From assembly GCF_937616625.2 (NCBI RefSeq), contig NC_065571.1:1924501-1988500 (forward strand): a DNA stretch of 64,000 nucleotides. The letters run 5' to 3'. Numbering within the stretch: position 1 is the first letter of the stretch; each line of letters starts with the position of its first letter. The stretch is from Mercurialis annua (Eukaryota > Streptophyta > Magnoliopsida > Malpighiales > Euphorbiaceae). Under the pieces are notes generated by a model. That model did not search any database, was not told where the DNA came from, and saw only the letters and a list, made by a program, of their open reading frames with translations. The translations under genes and the position numbers were made by a program. Positions 48,001 to 60,987 of the stretch are shown piece after piece.

Positions 48001-48589
48001 TAATAACCCACCATTATCCTGTTTTTTTCTGTCTTAAAATCTGATTGATTTCTAAGAACAGTGATTGATCAAAGCAATTTCATGTAATCGATTGAGTTAA
48101 AAACAGTTTTTTGTTATGAATTTGAAAGAAATCGTTGTGAGCAAGTTGAGAGAATCTTTGTGATTTTGAATTTATGATTTTGAAGGAGATATGTTTCCTA
48201 TTTTATTGGAATCGTAATTTGGCAAGAAATTTCTGTCAAGCCGTAAATTTCAATAGATTTTAGTTAATAGGTGGTCTTGAGAATATTTAGGTGTTTCAAG
48301 GGTATTTGTCTAAAAAACTCTAAATAGAAAGCACGGGCTTTGGGTATATTCATGAGTTAGGCCTCATCTATATGGGCCCCTTTAATGTTCACGTGCAATG
48401 ACGAGGACCCACTTGCTTAAGCCATGAGATCTTGAAGAAATTGGAAATCGACGTTAACTATTCAATTTCACGGTGACGGTGTAGACTTATTGTGTACCTT
48501 TTCTTAAATTTATTTATTCCAAAAAATGGTTTAGAATACCAAAATTTAAAACTCAGTTAATGAAACAAGCTAAACTGAAATAGATATAA

Positions 48590-49220
48590 GGCTTAATTCC
48601 TTAAAAAAAATCCCACCTTGCATTATTTTTTTGTTTATACCCTGACCTTGTAAAAACATCAATTGTACCCAATTTTGAGTTTTTATGTTTTATCTCTACC
48701 CAAAAGTATTAAATTGTACTTTTTTCATTTAAAAAAGAGTTTAAAACAATCCTTCTTTTTTAACTTATATACCAATTATTAATGTTATTAATAGTACAAC
48801 AATATCATATTCTTCAAAAATTAAAAATAATAATATTTTTTTTTAATTTTTTAAAAAAATATTTCCGATTTTTTTTACTTTTCTTAATTTTTTTTATTTT
48901 TTAAAAAAATATTTCCGACAAAAAAATTAAAAATAATGATAATTTTTTAAATTTTTTTATTATTTTATAAAATTAAAAAAATTAATTAATTATTTGGATG
49001 TATTTGATTATTTTTTTAAGTTTAAGAATTTATTTGTATATTTTAAGATAGATAAAAGTATGTTTTAAACTTTTTTCCAAATGAAAAGACTACAATTTAA
49101 TGCTTTTGGATAGGGATGAAATATAAAAACCCAAATTTGGGTACAATTGTTGTTTTTACAAGGTCAGGGTATAAACGAAAAAAAAGTGCAAGGTGAGATT
49201 TTTTTTTAAAGAATTAAGCC
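48590..49220. mobile_element. MULE-type MITE, GGCTTAATT family, copy 2
   Basis: 631 bases bounded by GGCTTAATTCC and AATTAAGCC and by a perfect 9-base duplication, TAGATATAA (48581-48589 and 49221-49229). Inner arms repeat the copy 1 words AATCCCACCTTG, TATACCCTGACC and GTACCCAA in inverted orientation. The centre is AT-rich and longer than in copy 1. Confidence 0.85.
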
Positions 49221-51196
49221 TAGATATAATAATTACTTAGTTGAATGTTTATTCTACGTATTAGTTTTGTCATGTTATATTTATAACAAGTTAATCTGTA
49301 TTTGCGATAGATAATTTTTTAATCATTAAAAAATTTATATGGTTAACGTGTTATTTGTTTGTTGCATATGACAGAATGGTTGCGCTGTATAATTTTCTTT
49401 ATTTGTTTATTTTCAACAACACTTGAATCAACTTTTAAAAAAACTATTTTTTAAAAAATTAATAATTCAGAAAGTTAGTATGCATGAGATAGATATTTAA
49501 TTTATTTGATTTACTTACTAACTTTTTAAGAAGTTGAATTTTACTTTTAATTAATTAAAATTTTAAAATAATATCATACTCAATAACTAATAAGTTAATT
49601 AAATTTAGAGAAATACTTATTTATCACTTTTATTAAAAGAGTAAAATTTACTTTGTTTTTTTTTTTTTGAGGAAGAATTTACTTTGTTAAGAATGTCATT
49701 TTTCTAGTCCATGAAAACAACTTTTTAAAATGAAAAATAAATAAACCCAACAAAAAATCCACCCGTCCTATACAAATAGAAAAAATAGGCTTATTTTCCC
49801 ATAAAAAATGCCACTTTTTTATTAATTTAAAATAAAATTATTAAATTACCCTCATAATTCTTATTGTATGAGCATTACATGTAATAGCTTCATAATAATT
49901 CACGCATATAAAATTTAAAAGGTATTGTAATATTAGAAGTTATTTATATAATGTCCTACTTTTAAACTGAATTTTACATATATATAATTTTTTGACTTAT
50001 TTATGTCTCATGTCTTTTTAATTTCAAAAAGATATAATAATTACTTAGTCGAATTAGTGTGATCGAGACATGTTTTAATAGTTTATTTTTTTTAGTGTAT
50101 TTATGGTGTTTTTATGATTTTTTTATGATTTTTTGAAATTAAGACATTTCTCAATCGAGGCATGCATGTTTTTGATCAAGACATGAGTTAAAAAGAGTTA
50201 TGTTTGAAATTGTTTTTTAAAATTGGGTATCCGGTGAAATTAAGTTTCAAAAATAGGCAAAAAAATTGTGATTATGTTTGAAAAATAGGGTAGTTTTGAA
50301 ATTATTCCAATATATTAACCATAATTAATGAGTTTTTTTAATTTTTATAAAAAACACTACTTTTTCTATTTGTATAATTCGGGGTATTATTTCTTTTTTT
50401 TTTTCACAAAGGCTAAAATTTCCATTAAAAATAATGAAAATTACAAAGAAACAATTCTTCAATACATTGAATGAACTATTCTAAAAAAGATGATGAGAGC
50501 TGTAATAATACAGTCATCGACTAGGGTTTTTCTAACCACCAAGCGGGTCACCCAATTTATTATTTCTCAAAAACTATATTTTTAAATAAATTTATTTCCA
50601 ATCAAATGAGACCAAATAATGCAAAGCTCTAGATTGGGCATGAGTGTTTTATTCAATTTGAGCATATAAAAGGAGAAATTCAATTCATTCATCATTTTTC
50701 TTTCTCTTTATGTGCATTATTTTCATGAGTTGTGCGATTCAAAAAGATTCTTTTTGGGTGCAAATTGCTGGATAATGCGTGAAAATGGACCAAGGAATTT
50801 GAAAGGCAGTTCAGAAAAAGATAGGGAAAAAAGGGCAATAAATATAACGGCTGACTGTGTAAAAAATTTATAAATTTTAATATAATTTATAGTTATAATA
50901 TAAACTTTAAAATTTAATAAATTTAATTTTTTTACATCAAACTGTAGTTTCTACATCTGGGTTCTCTTACTGATAAATTATTTAATATTTCAGCTTAAAA
51001 TTAGATAGTTGCTGATTAGTTTTTTCAAATCTTAAATTTCATATTTTATTTGTAAAATACATTAAAATTTATGATTAATTTAAATTTAACCTTATATATT
51101 TTCAACCAAATTTAACCTATGCAATTTGCTACCCAGCGCTTAACTATTTAAGATCAAACTATGTAATTTTTAATTTGAAAAATATAAAAAATTTAA

Positions 51197-51570
51197 GGGT
51201 TAACCTCAATAAAATACCAAGCATTTCCGAATTTTTTCAATTATAACCAAACTTTTCAAAATTGTCTAGTTTAAGCCATTTTGGGATATTTAGAACCTTT
51301 TCTAGCCATTCGCGAAAAAAAAATTATCATTCGTGAACAGACTAAACTAGCCGATTTTGATTGATTTCGCTAGAAAATGCTTTAAATATCTCATATCAAT
51401 CAAAATTGGCTAGTTTAATCCATTAATGAATGGCAATTTTTTTTGTTTTTTTTGCAAATGTCTAGAAAAGGTTCTAAATATCTTAAAATGGGCTAAACTA
51501 GACAATTTTACAAGTTTTGGTTATAACTGACAAAAACCGTAAATGTTTGGTACTTTATTGGAATTAATCC
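51197..51570. mobile_element. Long-palindrome MITE (GGGTTAA/GGATTAA ends)
   Basis: 374 bases, almost wholly inverted: AATAAAATACCAAGCATTT at the left faces AAATGTTTGGTACTTTATT at the right, then TTATAACCAAA, TTGTCTAGTTTAAGCC and AGAACCTTTTCTAG all recur in complement. Flanks AAAATTTAA and AAAAATTAA match at eight of nine bases, consistent with a 9-base target duplication. Confidence 0.7.
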
Positions 51571-51743
51571 AAAAATTAAATTGTTATTTTAAAATTTCAG
51601 TAATGTAGTTCATACTTTTTTCATTTATTTTACCCTTTTCAATCCCTTGGTCTTTAAAAAAGTGCAATAATTTAGTTTTTTCCATTATTGTGGAACTAAT
51701 CAATTTTTATTCACACAAAACTAACGGTTGTAGGTTCGATTTT

Positions 51744-52029
51744 GGGAAAAGGTGCAAAAATGACCCTCATGTATACCTCATGTATCTTATTGGCACTTCA
51801 TGTATTTCGGATCTCAAATATGACCCTAACGTTGCGAAAAAGTATCAAAAAAACACAAAACATGGACGACGTTAAACATAAATGTGTACGGCCTTAAACG
51901 GAAATGTTAACGGAAGGGTCATTTTTGACACTTTTTCAAGACGTTAGGGTCCTTTTTGAGATCCGAAATACATGAGGTGCCAACATGAGACACGGGCTAT
52001 ACATTAGGGTCATTTTTGCACCTTTTCCC
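51744..52029. mobile_element. MULE-type MITE, GGGAAAAGG family, copy 2
   Basis: 286 bases from GGGAAAAGGTGCAAAAATGA to its complement ending CCTTTTCCC, flanked by a perfect 9-base duplication TTCGATTTT (51735-51743 and 52030-52038). Internal words GACCCTAACGT and GATCTCAAA face AACGTTAGGGTC-like and TTTGAGATC partners. It corresponds to the element at 23957-24220. Confidence 0.85.
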
Positions 52030-52058
52030 TTCGATTTTTGTTCCAAACGCTCCTTCTC

Positions 52059-52061
<3 letters not shown>

Positions 52062-52124
<63 letters not shown>
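52062..52124. repeat. (AT)n microsatellite
   Basis: About 31 uninterrupted AT dinucleotides, just outside the right target duplication of the preceding MITE. It is a likely polymorphic site. Confidence 0.95.
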
Positions 52125-52126
<2 letters not shown>

Positions 52127-52704
52127 ATTCTCCTCATCTATTATGATAATAAAAAAAATGTAAAAACGTGTTGACGGATTAGTCAAAAAGGGTTTGCATT
52201 GCTGCAGATCCAACACCAAACTAAAACTTACACCATACATTACGTGAGCCTATTAAAATTCATAAAATACTACAATTAACCAAAAACAAACCTTGATTAA
52301 GCTACCAATATATAACCTTAATCACCCTATGCTACTCTAATACTTTTTTAATACATTTGCACACTCTTTTAGAGAGTACGTAGAGTTCGAGAGATGATGC
52401 TTATTTCTAACTCAAAGGCAAAGTTTGTACTAATTAGGTTTTACTATATGACAACATTTTATTCCCAAGGGGTAAATTTTGCCAAACCATATGAGACAAT
52501 TAAAACCATTTAAGTGAAATTAAAATACTACTCTTTTTTTGTCAAATTTTTAAAATACTACTTACACCATCTCATAAAGATATGGAAAATAAAATTTGTC
52601 TTGTACCAAAATTACAAATTATTTTAATTGTTTTTATTAAACCCTTAATTCAAGGCAAATTCATAAAGTTTGATTGTAGTTGAATAAAAACAAAATATTT
52701 GATA

Positions 52705-52981
52705 CTTCCTCCGGTCCATATTTGTCGCATTTCAATTTTTTTTTTGATTTATAATATTTGTCACTTTAAAATATCAAGAGAGCATTAATTGCTATTTTTC
52801 TATATTTGACCCTCATTAATTTATTGAAATAATACAATCAACAAATAAAAATAGTAGTCATAAATATAAAGAAATTTCAATATAGGGTTAATTTAGTAAT
52901 AGTATTTACAAAATCAGACATATATTTTTCTTTATTCTTGTGTTAAAGCCAAATGAGATAAATATTATGGATCAGATGGAG
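52705..52981. mobile_element. Stowaway-like MITE
   Basis: Ends are CTTCCTCCGGTCCATA and, inverted, CTCCATCTGATCCATA, flanked by TA on both sides (52703-52704, 52982-52983). The CTCC.TC.G.TCC terminus and TA duplication are the hallmarks of Stowaway (Tc1/mariner) MITEs. The length of 277 bases fits. Confidence 0.75.
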
Positions 52982-54721
52982 TATTTTTTTTATGAATATG
53001 CCTTAAATTAAGAGTTTAATAAAACAATTAATTAAATTAATTTTTAACCTCGGTACAAGACAAACTCTATTTTCCATATCTTGATGAGATGGTGGAAGTA
53101 GTAGAATTTTAATTTCACTTAAATTCGATAATTTACTATGATTGAAATATTTATTAAAATTAGGTTACAGTTGATGAAATTAATTTTTTTTATCGATAGT
53201 AGAAAAAAAATTATTTTTGAGTGTTTTGGATGAATACATCTTAATTTAATTATTTAAATATTCTAAAAATTATTAATTATATATTTTAAAATTAACAAAT
53301 ATTTTTGTAATTAAAAATTATAAATATATTTTATAATGAATAAAATAAAAATTAATTATAATTAAAATCATAAAATAGCAGGAGTTAAAATAAGTTCATG
53401 GTAAAACTAATCTTTTAGTTTTAGTATTGAATAAAATAATAAATTTATTTATATTTTTTGGCACCCAAAACAATATATTTATCTATTGTGAGACTCGTGG
53501 AAAATGAAATACCTTTGAAAGCATAAATAATAATTCCAATTGACATTATTAGACTATAAGGACACTTTAGACCATGAAAGTGCCTCCAAAGTAATTAGTT
53601 AATCTTTGAAAACTTTTCTTGGATCTGTTTGATAAAAAATCAAATATATTAAACTAATAATAAAAAAATTGTCAATTTCACCCATATCATATTGAATAGT
53701 TAGACCAAAAAAGAAAATAATAAGTCACATTTTTTCTCTTCTATCATAACCACAAAAGAGGTCAAAAACCTACTGAAACAGATGAGGTTTTAGTGGAAAT
53801 GAGCCAAACCCAAAATGCAATAAAATCCAAAAACAACAATTAATAATTAAACCAAAATAGTAATATAATTTTTCGTTGAAATTGGTTTAGTTAATAGTTA
53901 TTGAAATTTTATAAAAGTGCAAGTATTAATTGCTTTACATGTGCTACAATTCAATTTTTAATAAAAAAGTTCATTTGGGTCCACCCAAATTTTCTTTCAA
54001 GTGTATCCGATTTATTTCTTTCATAAGAATGTAGATCATCAACCTTTTAAAGCCAACACTAACAAATTAAAGCAACATTAACAAATTGAGAGCAATCCAT
54101 TTTTTTTAAATATAAATATACTTAAACTGAATTTAATAAACATATGTTTTTTAATTTCATTCATACTGAATGATTGAGTATAAATCATGTACAGAGAGAA
54201 AGTTTAAACAAAGTGTCACTTACTAATTGTACCAACTTAGTTAATATAGAGTAGGATTCTCGTAAATTCATTGACTATAAACACATCATAGTCAATATAA
54301 TTTACTTCGTTTTTTTAATAAAATAGAAGATCTATATTAATTTAAATTATATGGAAATATATATGTTTGTTTAATATGATATCGATATGTTCAATCTACT
54401 TGAAAAAAAGTTATTAATTAAGTTAAGTTTTTGTTATTTGATATGAGATTAAAAAATTAGCGCCATAAATATGAGCCGTTAGATATGGACAGTGGTATAT
54501 ATCCAAAAATATTTTATAAGATGGACAAAATTATATATCGAAAGTTTATAAAATGGATAAAATTGATAAAATATAAATTTTAAAGTGGATAACGTTTAAG
54601 GTGGCAAAAACTATACTATTAATTTATATATTCATATTTTTTTAATTATTTAAAATAATAAAATAGCCAACTGTTCACTATAAGTTCTTTCTAGATCTGC
54701 TTCTAAATATGTAGATACAAT

Positions 54722-54838
54722 TTTTTTTTGTTTTTTGGATAACCCGGGAGGAGGGAGAGTTTGTGGGAGGAATTGAACCCACGACCTTAACACTTTTGTG
54801 TCTAGCGTTTATACCATTTCAGCTGTAGCTCGTTAGTT
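54722..54838 (-). mobile_element. tRNA-derived SINE, main family
   Basis: On the minus strand: AGCTGAAATGGTATAAACGC (A box), GGTCGTGGGTTCAATTCC (B box), CTCCCACAAACTCTCCCTCC and an A-rich tail complementary to the T run at 54721-54740. It is close to the copy at 41880-41985. Confidence 0.65.
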
Positions 54839-56984
54839 ACAAATATTTTTTTTAGACGGCCGATGGAGCCCGTTTTCTGGTTTTAAATCAATTTCTGCGT
54901 CCACGTATAGAGATTTATCATTTATGGACCATTGTCTATGGGATCCTAATTTTTTCTTTTTAAAGGTAGGCCTAATGTACAAGGCCATCCCTAAAGTACC
55001 ATCATGCCATAAAAAATACCTCAATAAATTAATATAAATGAAACCATAACTTTTATGAATTTTATTATTAACTTAAAAAGTGAAATTTCAACTAAAAATT
55101 TAAATATGTATGAATGATTCAAATATTATTACTTTAAATCTTGCTTAATTAATAAATAAAATATTTGTTCTTATTAATTTACTTTTTAACTGCAAGTACT
55201 TCTTTTGATCTTCCAATTTTTAACTTTTTACTTAATACTATTTCAATTTTTTTTTTTTGAAACTATTTCCATTTATTGTTACATGGCTTTCTACAGTTTT
55301 TTAAATCTTTTATATTATATAGTGTTTTAGTGATTTTAAGATGTTTTATATATTTATATCTAAAACAACTTTATTTATGGTAGGATTGATTAATGAAGAT
55401 TCTTAATATTTTTTTATGTTCTTATTTTTGTCATTCTCATCTTTCCAACAAATTTTATTAAATTTTTTGGAATGTACAAAATAGATAATTAAATAAACAA
55501 CAAATAATAAAAATTATATAGAATTTTTTTTAAATAGTAAACATCTTTTTAGTTTGTATGCTTTATTTTAAAACGATATATAATCAAAAATGGAGAGAGT
55601 ATTTGTATTGTACTATGTCGAGAGGTATTCGACGGAAAATATATTTACACCAGCCCATAAAATTACTTTTGTTTTGCAAATACAACTTTTTATATGAAAA
55701 AGATATATAGTAAAGAAAATCAAATAATAAAAGCTCCATAACATAAAATAGTATATTCATATGTATTTATATAAATTACAAATCTTAGATTTAAATAAAA
55801 CTAAGGAATATTTAAAGCATTATGAAACATTTATTAAATTTATGAATTAAAATAAAAACAAAAAATATCATTTATATTTTTCAAAAAGAGATACTCTAAA
55901 TAATTTCCTCTAAAATAATGTTAAAAATTAGTATAATTTATTTTGTCTGTGTATTACAATAAATATATACTACACTCTAAACTAACTAACATGATTTACA
56001 ATTTAATTAATTAAAAAAAGGATCAAAATGGTCGGTTGGAGAGTTGTGAAGTTTTAAGTTACATTTTATTTGTCAGTATTACAAATGAAATCTGTCAGTA
56101 TTGTAAAATTCAATAAGAACACTGCAAATTAGTGCTAAATTAATCAAATTTTTTGTCTGTGTATTATAATTTGGAGAAGAAGAGATTCCAGACGAACCCT
56201 ACCAATCCCAATCTCAAAAACCATAAACAAAAGCAAGCTGTCACACTCAAACTAAAATCCATAAATATAATAATAAAAAAGTTTTCAATTTTTTAAGTTG
56301 CATAAACAGTTTCATACACAAAACATAAAAAAATGCAATATAAATAATTTGGTATAAGGCACTAAAAGATTAGAAAGAAAGAAAAAAAACTGAGCTAGCT
56401 AGCCAACTTTTATAGCCAAACCCACCATCAAGAACACATTGAGAAAAATTGTATATTTAATAATTTAATTTACACATTTTTGTGTATTTGGGTATGTGAA
56501 AAAAGTGTAAATACAGTGAGAGAGATGGATGAATGCATGCCTTGTCTGCCATTAAAGCTTCAAGGATAGAGCTAAAAAAGCTTTACTTTTTTTATTCATT
56601 TTTTTAAAAGATTTAACATTTCTTATACCCAATACAAAATTCAAGAAACCCACAAAAAAAATCTAATCTTTTCTGTTAGTTCATTGCACTTTTAGAAGTT
56701 TTTGCTTTTTGTTATCATAAAGCAAATTTGCTTATAGGAAAAAAATAAAGTTTTTTTCTTTCTTTCTTCCCCCCTAGTCTTAATATATTTTGTCCAAAAT
56801 CTTTGGCCTTTTAGATCCAAAGTTGGAGTGGATTTTGCTTTAATTGGGTTCATGAATTCTATGTGGTCTCATGGAGTTTTAGTTACAGACAAATGGTGCA
56901 CCTGTTCTAACTGTTTTTACTGTCCCTTGGATGAGTAATTGGTTTCTGTTGGCTTAAACTGGTATGTTTTCTCTTTTCGTTTAG

Positions 56985-57065
56985 CGCGTTTATGGGAGGA
57001 ATTGAACGCTTGATCTTAATACACTTATTGTCTAGCGTTTATACCATTTGATATATAGCTCATTG
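56985..57065 (-). mobile_element. SINE fragment, main family
   Basis: The minus strand shows CAAATGGTATAAACGCTAGAC and GTTCAATTCCTCCCATAAAC with the tail missing. It lies about 500 bases upstream of the receptor kinase start, within its promoter or leader region. Confidence 0.55.
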
Positions 57066-57536
57066 GTTTAAGTTTAATGATTTCATATGCGTGTTTATGT
57101 AGAAGTGGTTATTTATGGATGGTTAGCCTCTTAATTTGGTGGAATTTATTTTGCTGGGTGCTTCTTGAATGTATAATTCTTAACACTAGAATGTGTTCTT
57201 GATTGTCTACAACTTGTGAGGTGATTTAGTTTTTGGTGATTTTATGTTAATTAAGTTTCTTAAATCTCTTAATGTGAAATTTGGTTGAATTTTAACTCCT
57301 TATTTGCTAAAACTATGCTTTGATGAGTAGTTAAACAATCTATTATTGCATTATGTGAATGACTTGATGAACAGTGTCCCATTGTAATTTGTATATTCAG
57401 TTTGGTACTGTGATTGATCTTTTTATAAAATAGAGTGATATGCTGGTGAATGTTTTGCCTTGAATTTGCTTCTTTGCAATTCCAATCTGAATTAGCCCTA
57501 TGTGTGCAGGTGTTGAACCAAATTGTACGTGTAGTT

Positions 57537-60500
57537 ATGATTAAGCTCGGGGATGATAAAATGTCAGCATATATCAATTCGAAGAGAATTTTTGATGTTG
57601 AGATTATAGGATTGTGGCTTGTGATCATGCTTTTGGTTTCTACTTCAGAGGGTTTGAGTTTTGAAGGGCAGTACCTGTTAGATCTGAAGAATGGCTTTCA
57701 TGACGGATTCAATCATCTGGAGAATTGGAAGTCCACTGACCAGACACCGTGCGGGTGGATTGGCGTGAATTGCTCTACAGATTATGAGCCTGTCGTTCAG
57801 TCTCTCAATTTGAGTTCAATGAATCTGTCCGGGATCCTGAGTCCTGTTATTGGTGGATTGGTTAATTTAAAATATCTTGATCTTTCTTACAATATGCTCA
57901 CTGGGAATATACCTAAATCAATTGGAAATTGTTCAATGCTGCTTGACCTTTATCTGAACAATAATGAGTTTAGCGGGGAAGTTCCTGCTGAACTTGGTAA
58001 TTTGTCTCTTCTTCGACGTTTGAATATATGCAATAACAGAATATCTGGTTCTTTTCCTGAGGAGTTTGGAAAGTTGACCTCGTTAATTGAAGTTGTGGCT
58101 TACACCAACAATCTGACTGGCTCGTTGCCTCATTCTATTGGGAACCTGAAGAAGTTGAGAACCTTTAGAGCAGGGCAGAATGCAATTTCGGGCAGTATTC
58201 CGGCAGAAATAAGTGGATGTCAGAGCTTACAATTACTTGGTCTTGCCCAAAATGCCATAGGTGGGGAGCTGCCAAAAGAAATCGGAATGCTTACGAGCTT
58301 GACTGACTTGATTCTATGGGAAAATCAACTCTCGGGATTTATACCGAAGGAGATAGGAAACTGCAAAAACCTCGGGATATTTGCTTTGTATGCAAACAAT
58401 CTTGAAGGTTCAATACCAGCAGAAATCGGGAACCTGAAGTTTCTGAAAAAACTTTATCTATACAGAAATGCATTGAATGGATCCATTCCGCGTGAAATTG
58501 GAAATTTATCTATGACTACAGAAATTGATTTCTCCGAAAACTATTTGACAGGGGAAATCCCTCGTGAGTTCAGTAAGATAGAGAGTCTACATCTGCTATA
58601 CCTGTTTGAGAATCAGTTGACTGGTGTTATACCAAATGAACTTAGTAGCTTGAGGAACTTGTCAAAGCTTGACCTCTCAATTAATAACCTCAGAGGTCCC
58701 ATTCCGTTAAGTTTTCAATATATGACAGAAATGAGTCAACTGCAGCTATTCAACAACTATCTGACTGGTGGCGTTCCGCAGGGGCTAGGACTTCACAGCA
58801 AACTTTGGGTGGTGGATTTTTCCGACAATCTTCTGACTGGACGACTACCTCCTCATCTTTGTCGACATTCAAACCTGATGTTGCTGAATCTGGAGTCTAA
58901 TAAGTTTTATGGGAATATCCCAACTGGGATCTTGAACTGCAAATCTTTGGTTCAACTTCGTCTAGTCGGAAACAAGCTTACAGGTAGCTTTCCTTCAGAA
59001 TTATGCAGATTGGCGAACCTTTCTGCCGTTGAATTGGATCAGAACAAGTTCAGCGGCCCAATACCTCAGGCCATTGGAAACTGCCAAAAGTTGCAAAGAC
59101 TTCATATTGCCAACAATTACTTCACAAATGAGTTGCCTAAGGAAATAGGTAATCTATCTCAACTCGTGACTTTCAATGTCTCGTCGAATTTGCTTCAAGG
59201 ACGGATTCCATCTGAAATTGTTAACTGCAAGATGCTTCAGCGACTTGATCTCAGCCACAATAGCTTTGTAGATGCATTACCGGATGAACTTGGAATCCTT
59301 AAGCAGTTGGAGCTTCTCAAGCTTTCGGAAAATAAGTTGTCCGGAAATATACCTTCAGCATTAGGAAATCTCTCCCACCTGACTGAATTGCAAATGGGTG
59401 GCAACTATTTTTCCGGGAAGATTCCGCCAGAGTTAGGTTCTCTTTCAAGCTTGCAGATTGCACTGAATCTCAGTAATAATTATCTTACCGGAACCATACC
59501 CCCCGAGTTGGGGAATCTTAACTTACTGGAATTCCTTCTGCTCAATAATAATCGTTTAACCGGTGAAATTCCAGATGCATTTGAAAACCTGTCAAGTTTA
59601 CTGGGGTGCAACTTCTCATTTAATAATCTTACTGGACCCTTACCTCCAGTACCTTTGTTTCAAAACATGGCTGTCAGCAGTTTCCTCGGAAATGACGGGC
59701 TTTGCGGTGGGCATCTTGGATATTGCAATGGAGAGTCATTTTCAGATTCTGATCCTTCTTTGAAAAGCGTGGATGCTCCTCGTGGTCGAATCATCACAAC
59801 TGTTGCAGCTATAATTGGTGGAGTTTCACTCATCCTCATTGCAGTTATACTGTATTTCATGAGACGCCCTGCTGAGACAGTTCCATCTGTGTGCGACACT
59901 TACAGTTCCTCTCCCGATTCAGATATCTACCTTCGTCCCAAGGAGGGATTTAATTTACATGATCTGGTTGCGGCTACGAATAACTTTCATGATAGCTATG
60001 TCCTCGGAAGAGGAGCTTGTGGGACGGTCTATAAGGCAGTAATGCTCACTGGACAAACCATCGCTGTGAAAAAGCTAGCATCGAACAGAGAGGGGAGCAA
60101 CATTGACAACAGTTTTCAGGCTGAGATTCAAACTCTCGGGAATATAAGGCACCGTAACATTGTGAAGCTTTACGGATTTTGCTACTACCAGGGTTCCAAT
60201 CTGCTTCTTTATGAGCACATGGCTATGGGTAGCTTAGGTGAGCAAATTCACGGGCCCTCCTGTAACTTGGAGTGGCCGACTCGCTTCATGATTGCTCTTG
60301 GAGCTGCCGAAGGTCTGGCGTATTTGCATCATGACTGCAAACCAAGGATCATTCATCGCGATATCAAATCCAATAACATTCTGCTTGATCATAATTTCGA
60401 GGCTCATGTTGGTGACTTTGGTTTGGCAAAAATAATCGACATGCCTCAGTCGAAGTCCATGTCCGCAGTTGCAGGGTCATATGGCTATATTGCACCTGGT

Positions 60501-60987
60501 AAATTCGCCCCTCCTCTTTTACTCTTAACAGAACTATATGCATGTAGCTTAGTAGTTCGACATTGTAAACAGAATCTAATAAAAAGTTTACCTGTTTTTC
60601 GTTGCAGAATATGCATATACAATGAAAGTAACAGAAAAATGTGATATCTATAGCTATGGAGTTGTGCTGTTGGAGTTGCTTACCGGTTTAACTCCTGTAC
60701 AGCCTGTAGATCAAGGAGGTGATCTCGTCACATGGGTGAGAAATTATGTCCGCAACCAGTCAGTAACGTCCGGGATACTTGATACGAGATTACAACTCAA
60801 AGATCAAAATATTATTGATCACATGCTCACTGTTCTTAAAATTGCTTTAATGTGTACAAGTATGTCACCTATTGACCGGCCATCAATGCGTGAAGTTGTA
60901 TTGATGCTTATCGAGTCTAATGAACGAGGAGGGAACTTTATTCCTTCTCCGACTTATGATACTCCGTTAAAACAAGATACAAAATAA
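57537..60987 (+). CDS. LRR receptor-like protein kinase, subfamily XI (At2g33170-like)
   Basis: Plasma-membrane receptor kinase. Two exons, 57537-60498 and 60608-60987, joined within the APE motif (AP|EYAYTMK), giving 1113 residues. The open frame extends to 57450, but a probable 5' UTR acceptor lies at 57510, so ATG 57537 (MIKLGDDK) or 57561 (MSAYINSK) is the likely start. In order: signal peptide (about 25-40), LRRNT with GWIGVNC, more than twenty LRRs (for example [17 protein letters not shown]), a Cys pair after the repeats ([10 protein letters not shown]), a transmembrane helix (about 753-775) and a kinase domain. The kinase has [10 protein letters not shown], the ATP-binding [12 protein letters not shown] (RD type, about residue 939) and DFGLAK (about 960), so it should be active. 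The position of the single intron is the one usual for this subfamily. Ligand unknown. Confidence 0.95.

Larger units (their letters stand above)
48001..57536. other. Long AT-rich gene desert with MITEs, a microsatellite and SINEs
   Basis: About 9.5 kb without a recognisable gene. Identified contents are four MITEs (48590-49220, 51197-51570, 51744-52029, 52705-52981), an (AT)n tract at 52062-52124 and SINE copies at 54722-54838 and 56985-57065. Everything between 49.3 and 51.1 kb, and between 53.0 and 56.5 kb apart from the SINE at 54722-54838, is low-complexity AT-rich DNA in which I see nothing definite. The last ~1 kb (56.5-57.5) is the promoter and leader of the receptor kinase gene; TGTGTGCAG|GTG at 57502-57511 looks like the acceptor of a 5' UTR intron. 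Confidence 0.6.

Noticed and set aside
52010..52240. ORF with a long Tyr-Ile repeat on the minus strand
   Set aside because: It is a translation of the (AT)n microsatellite.
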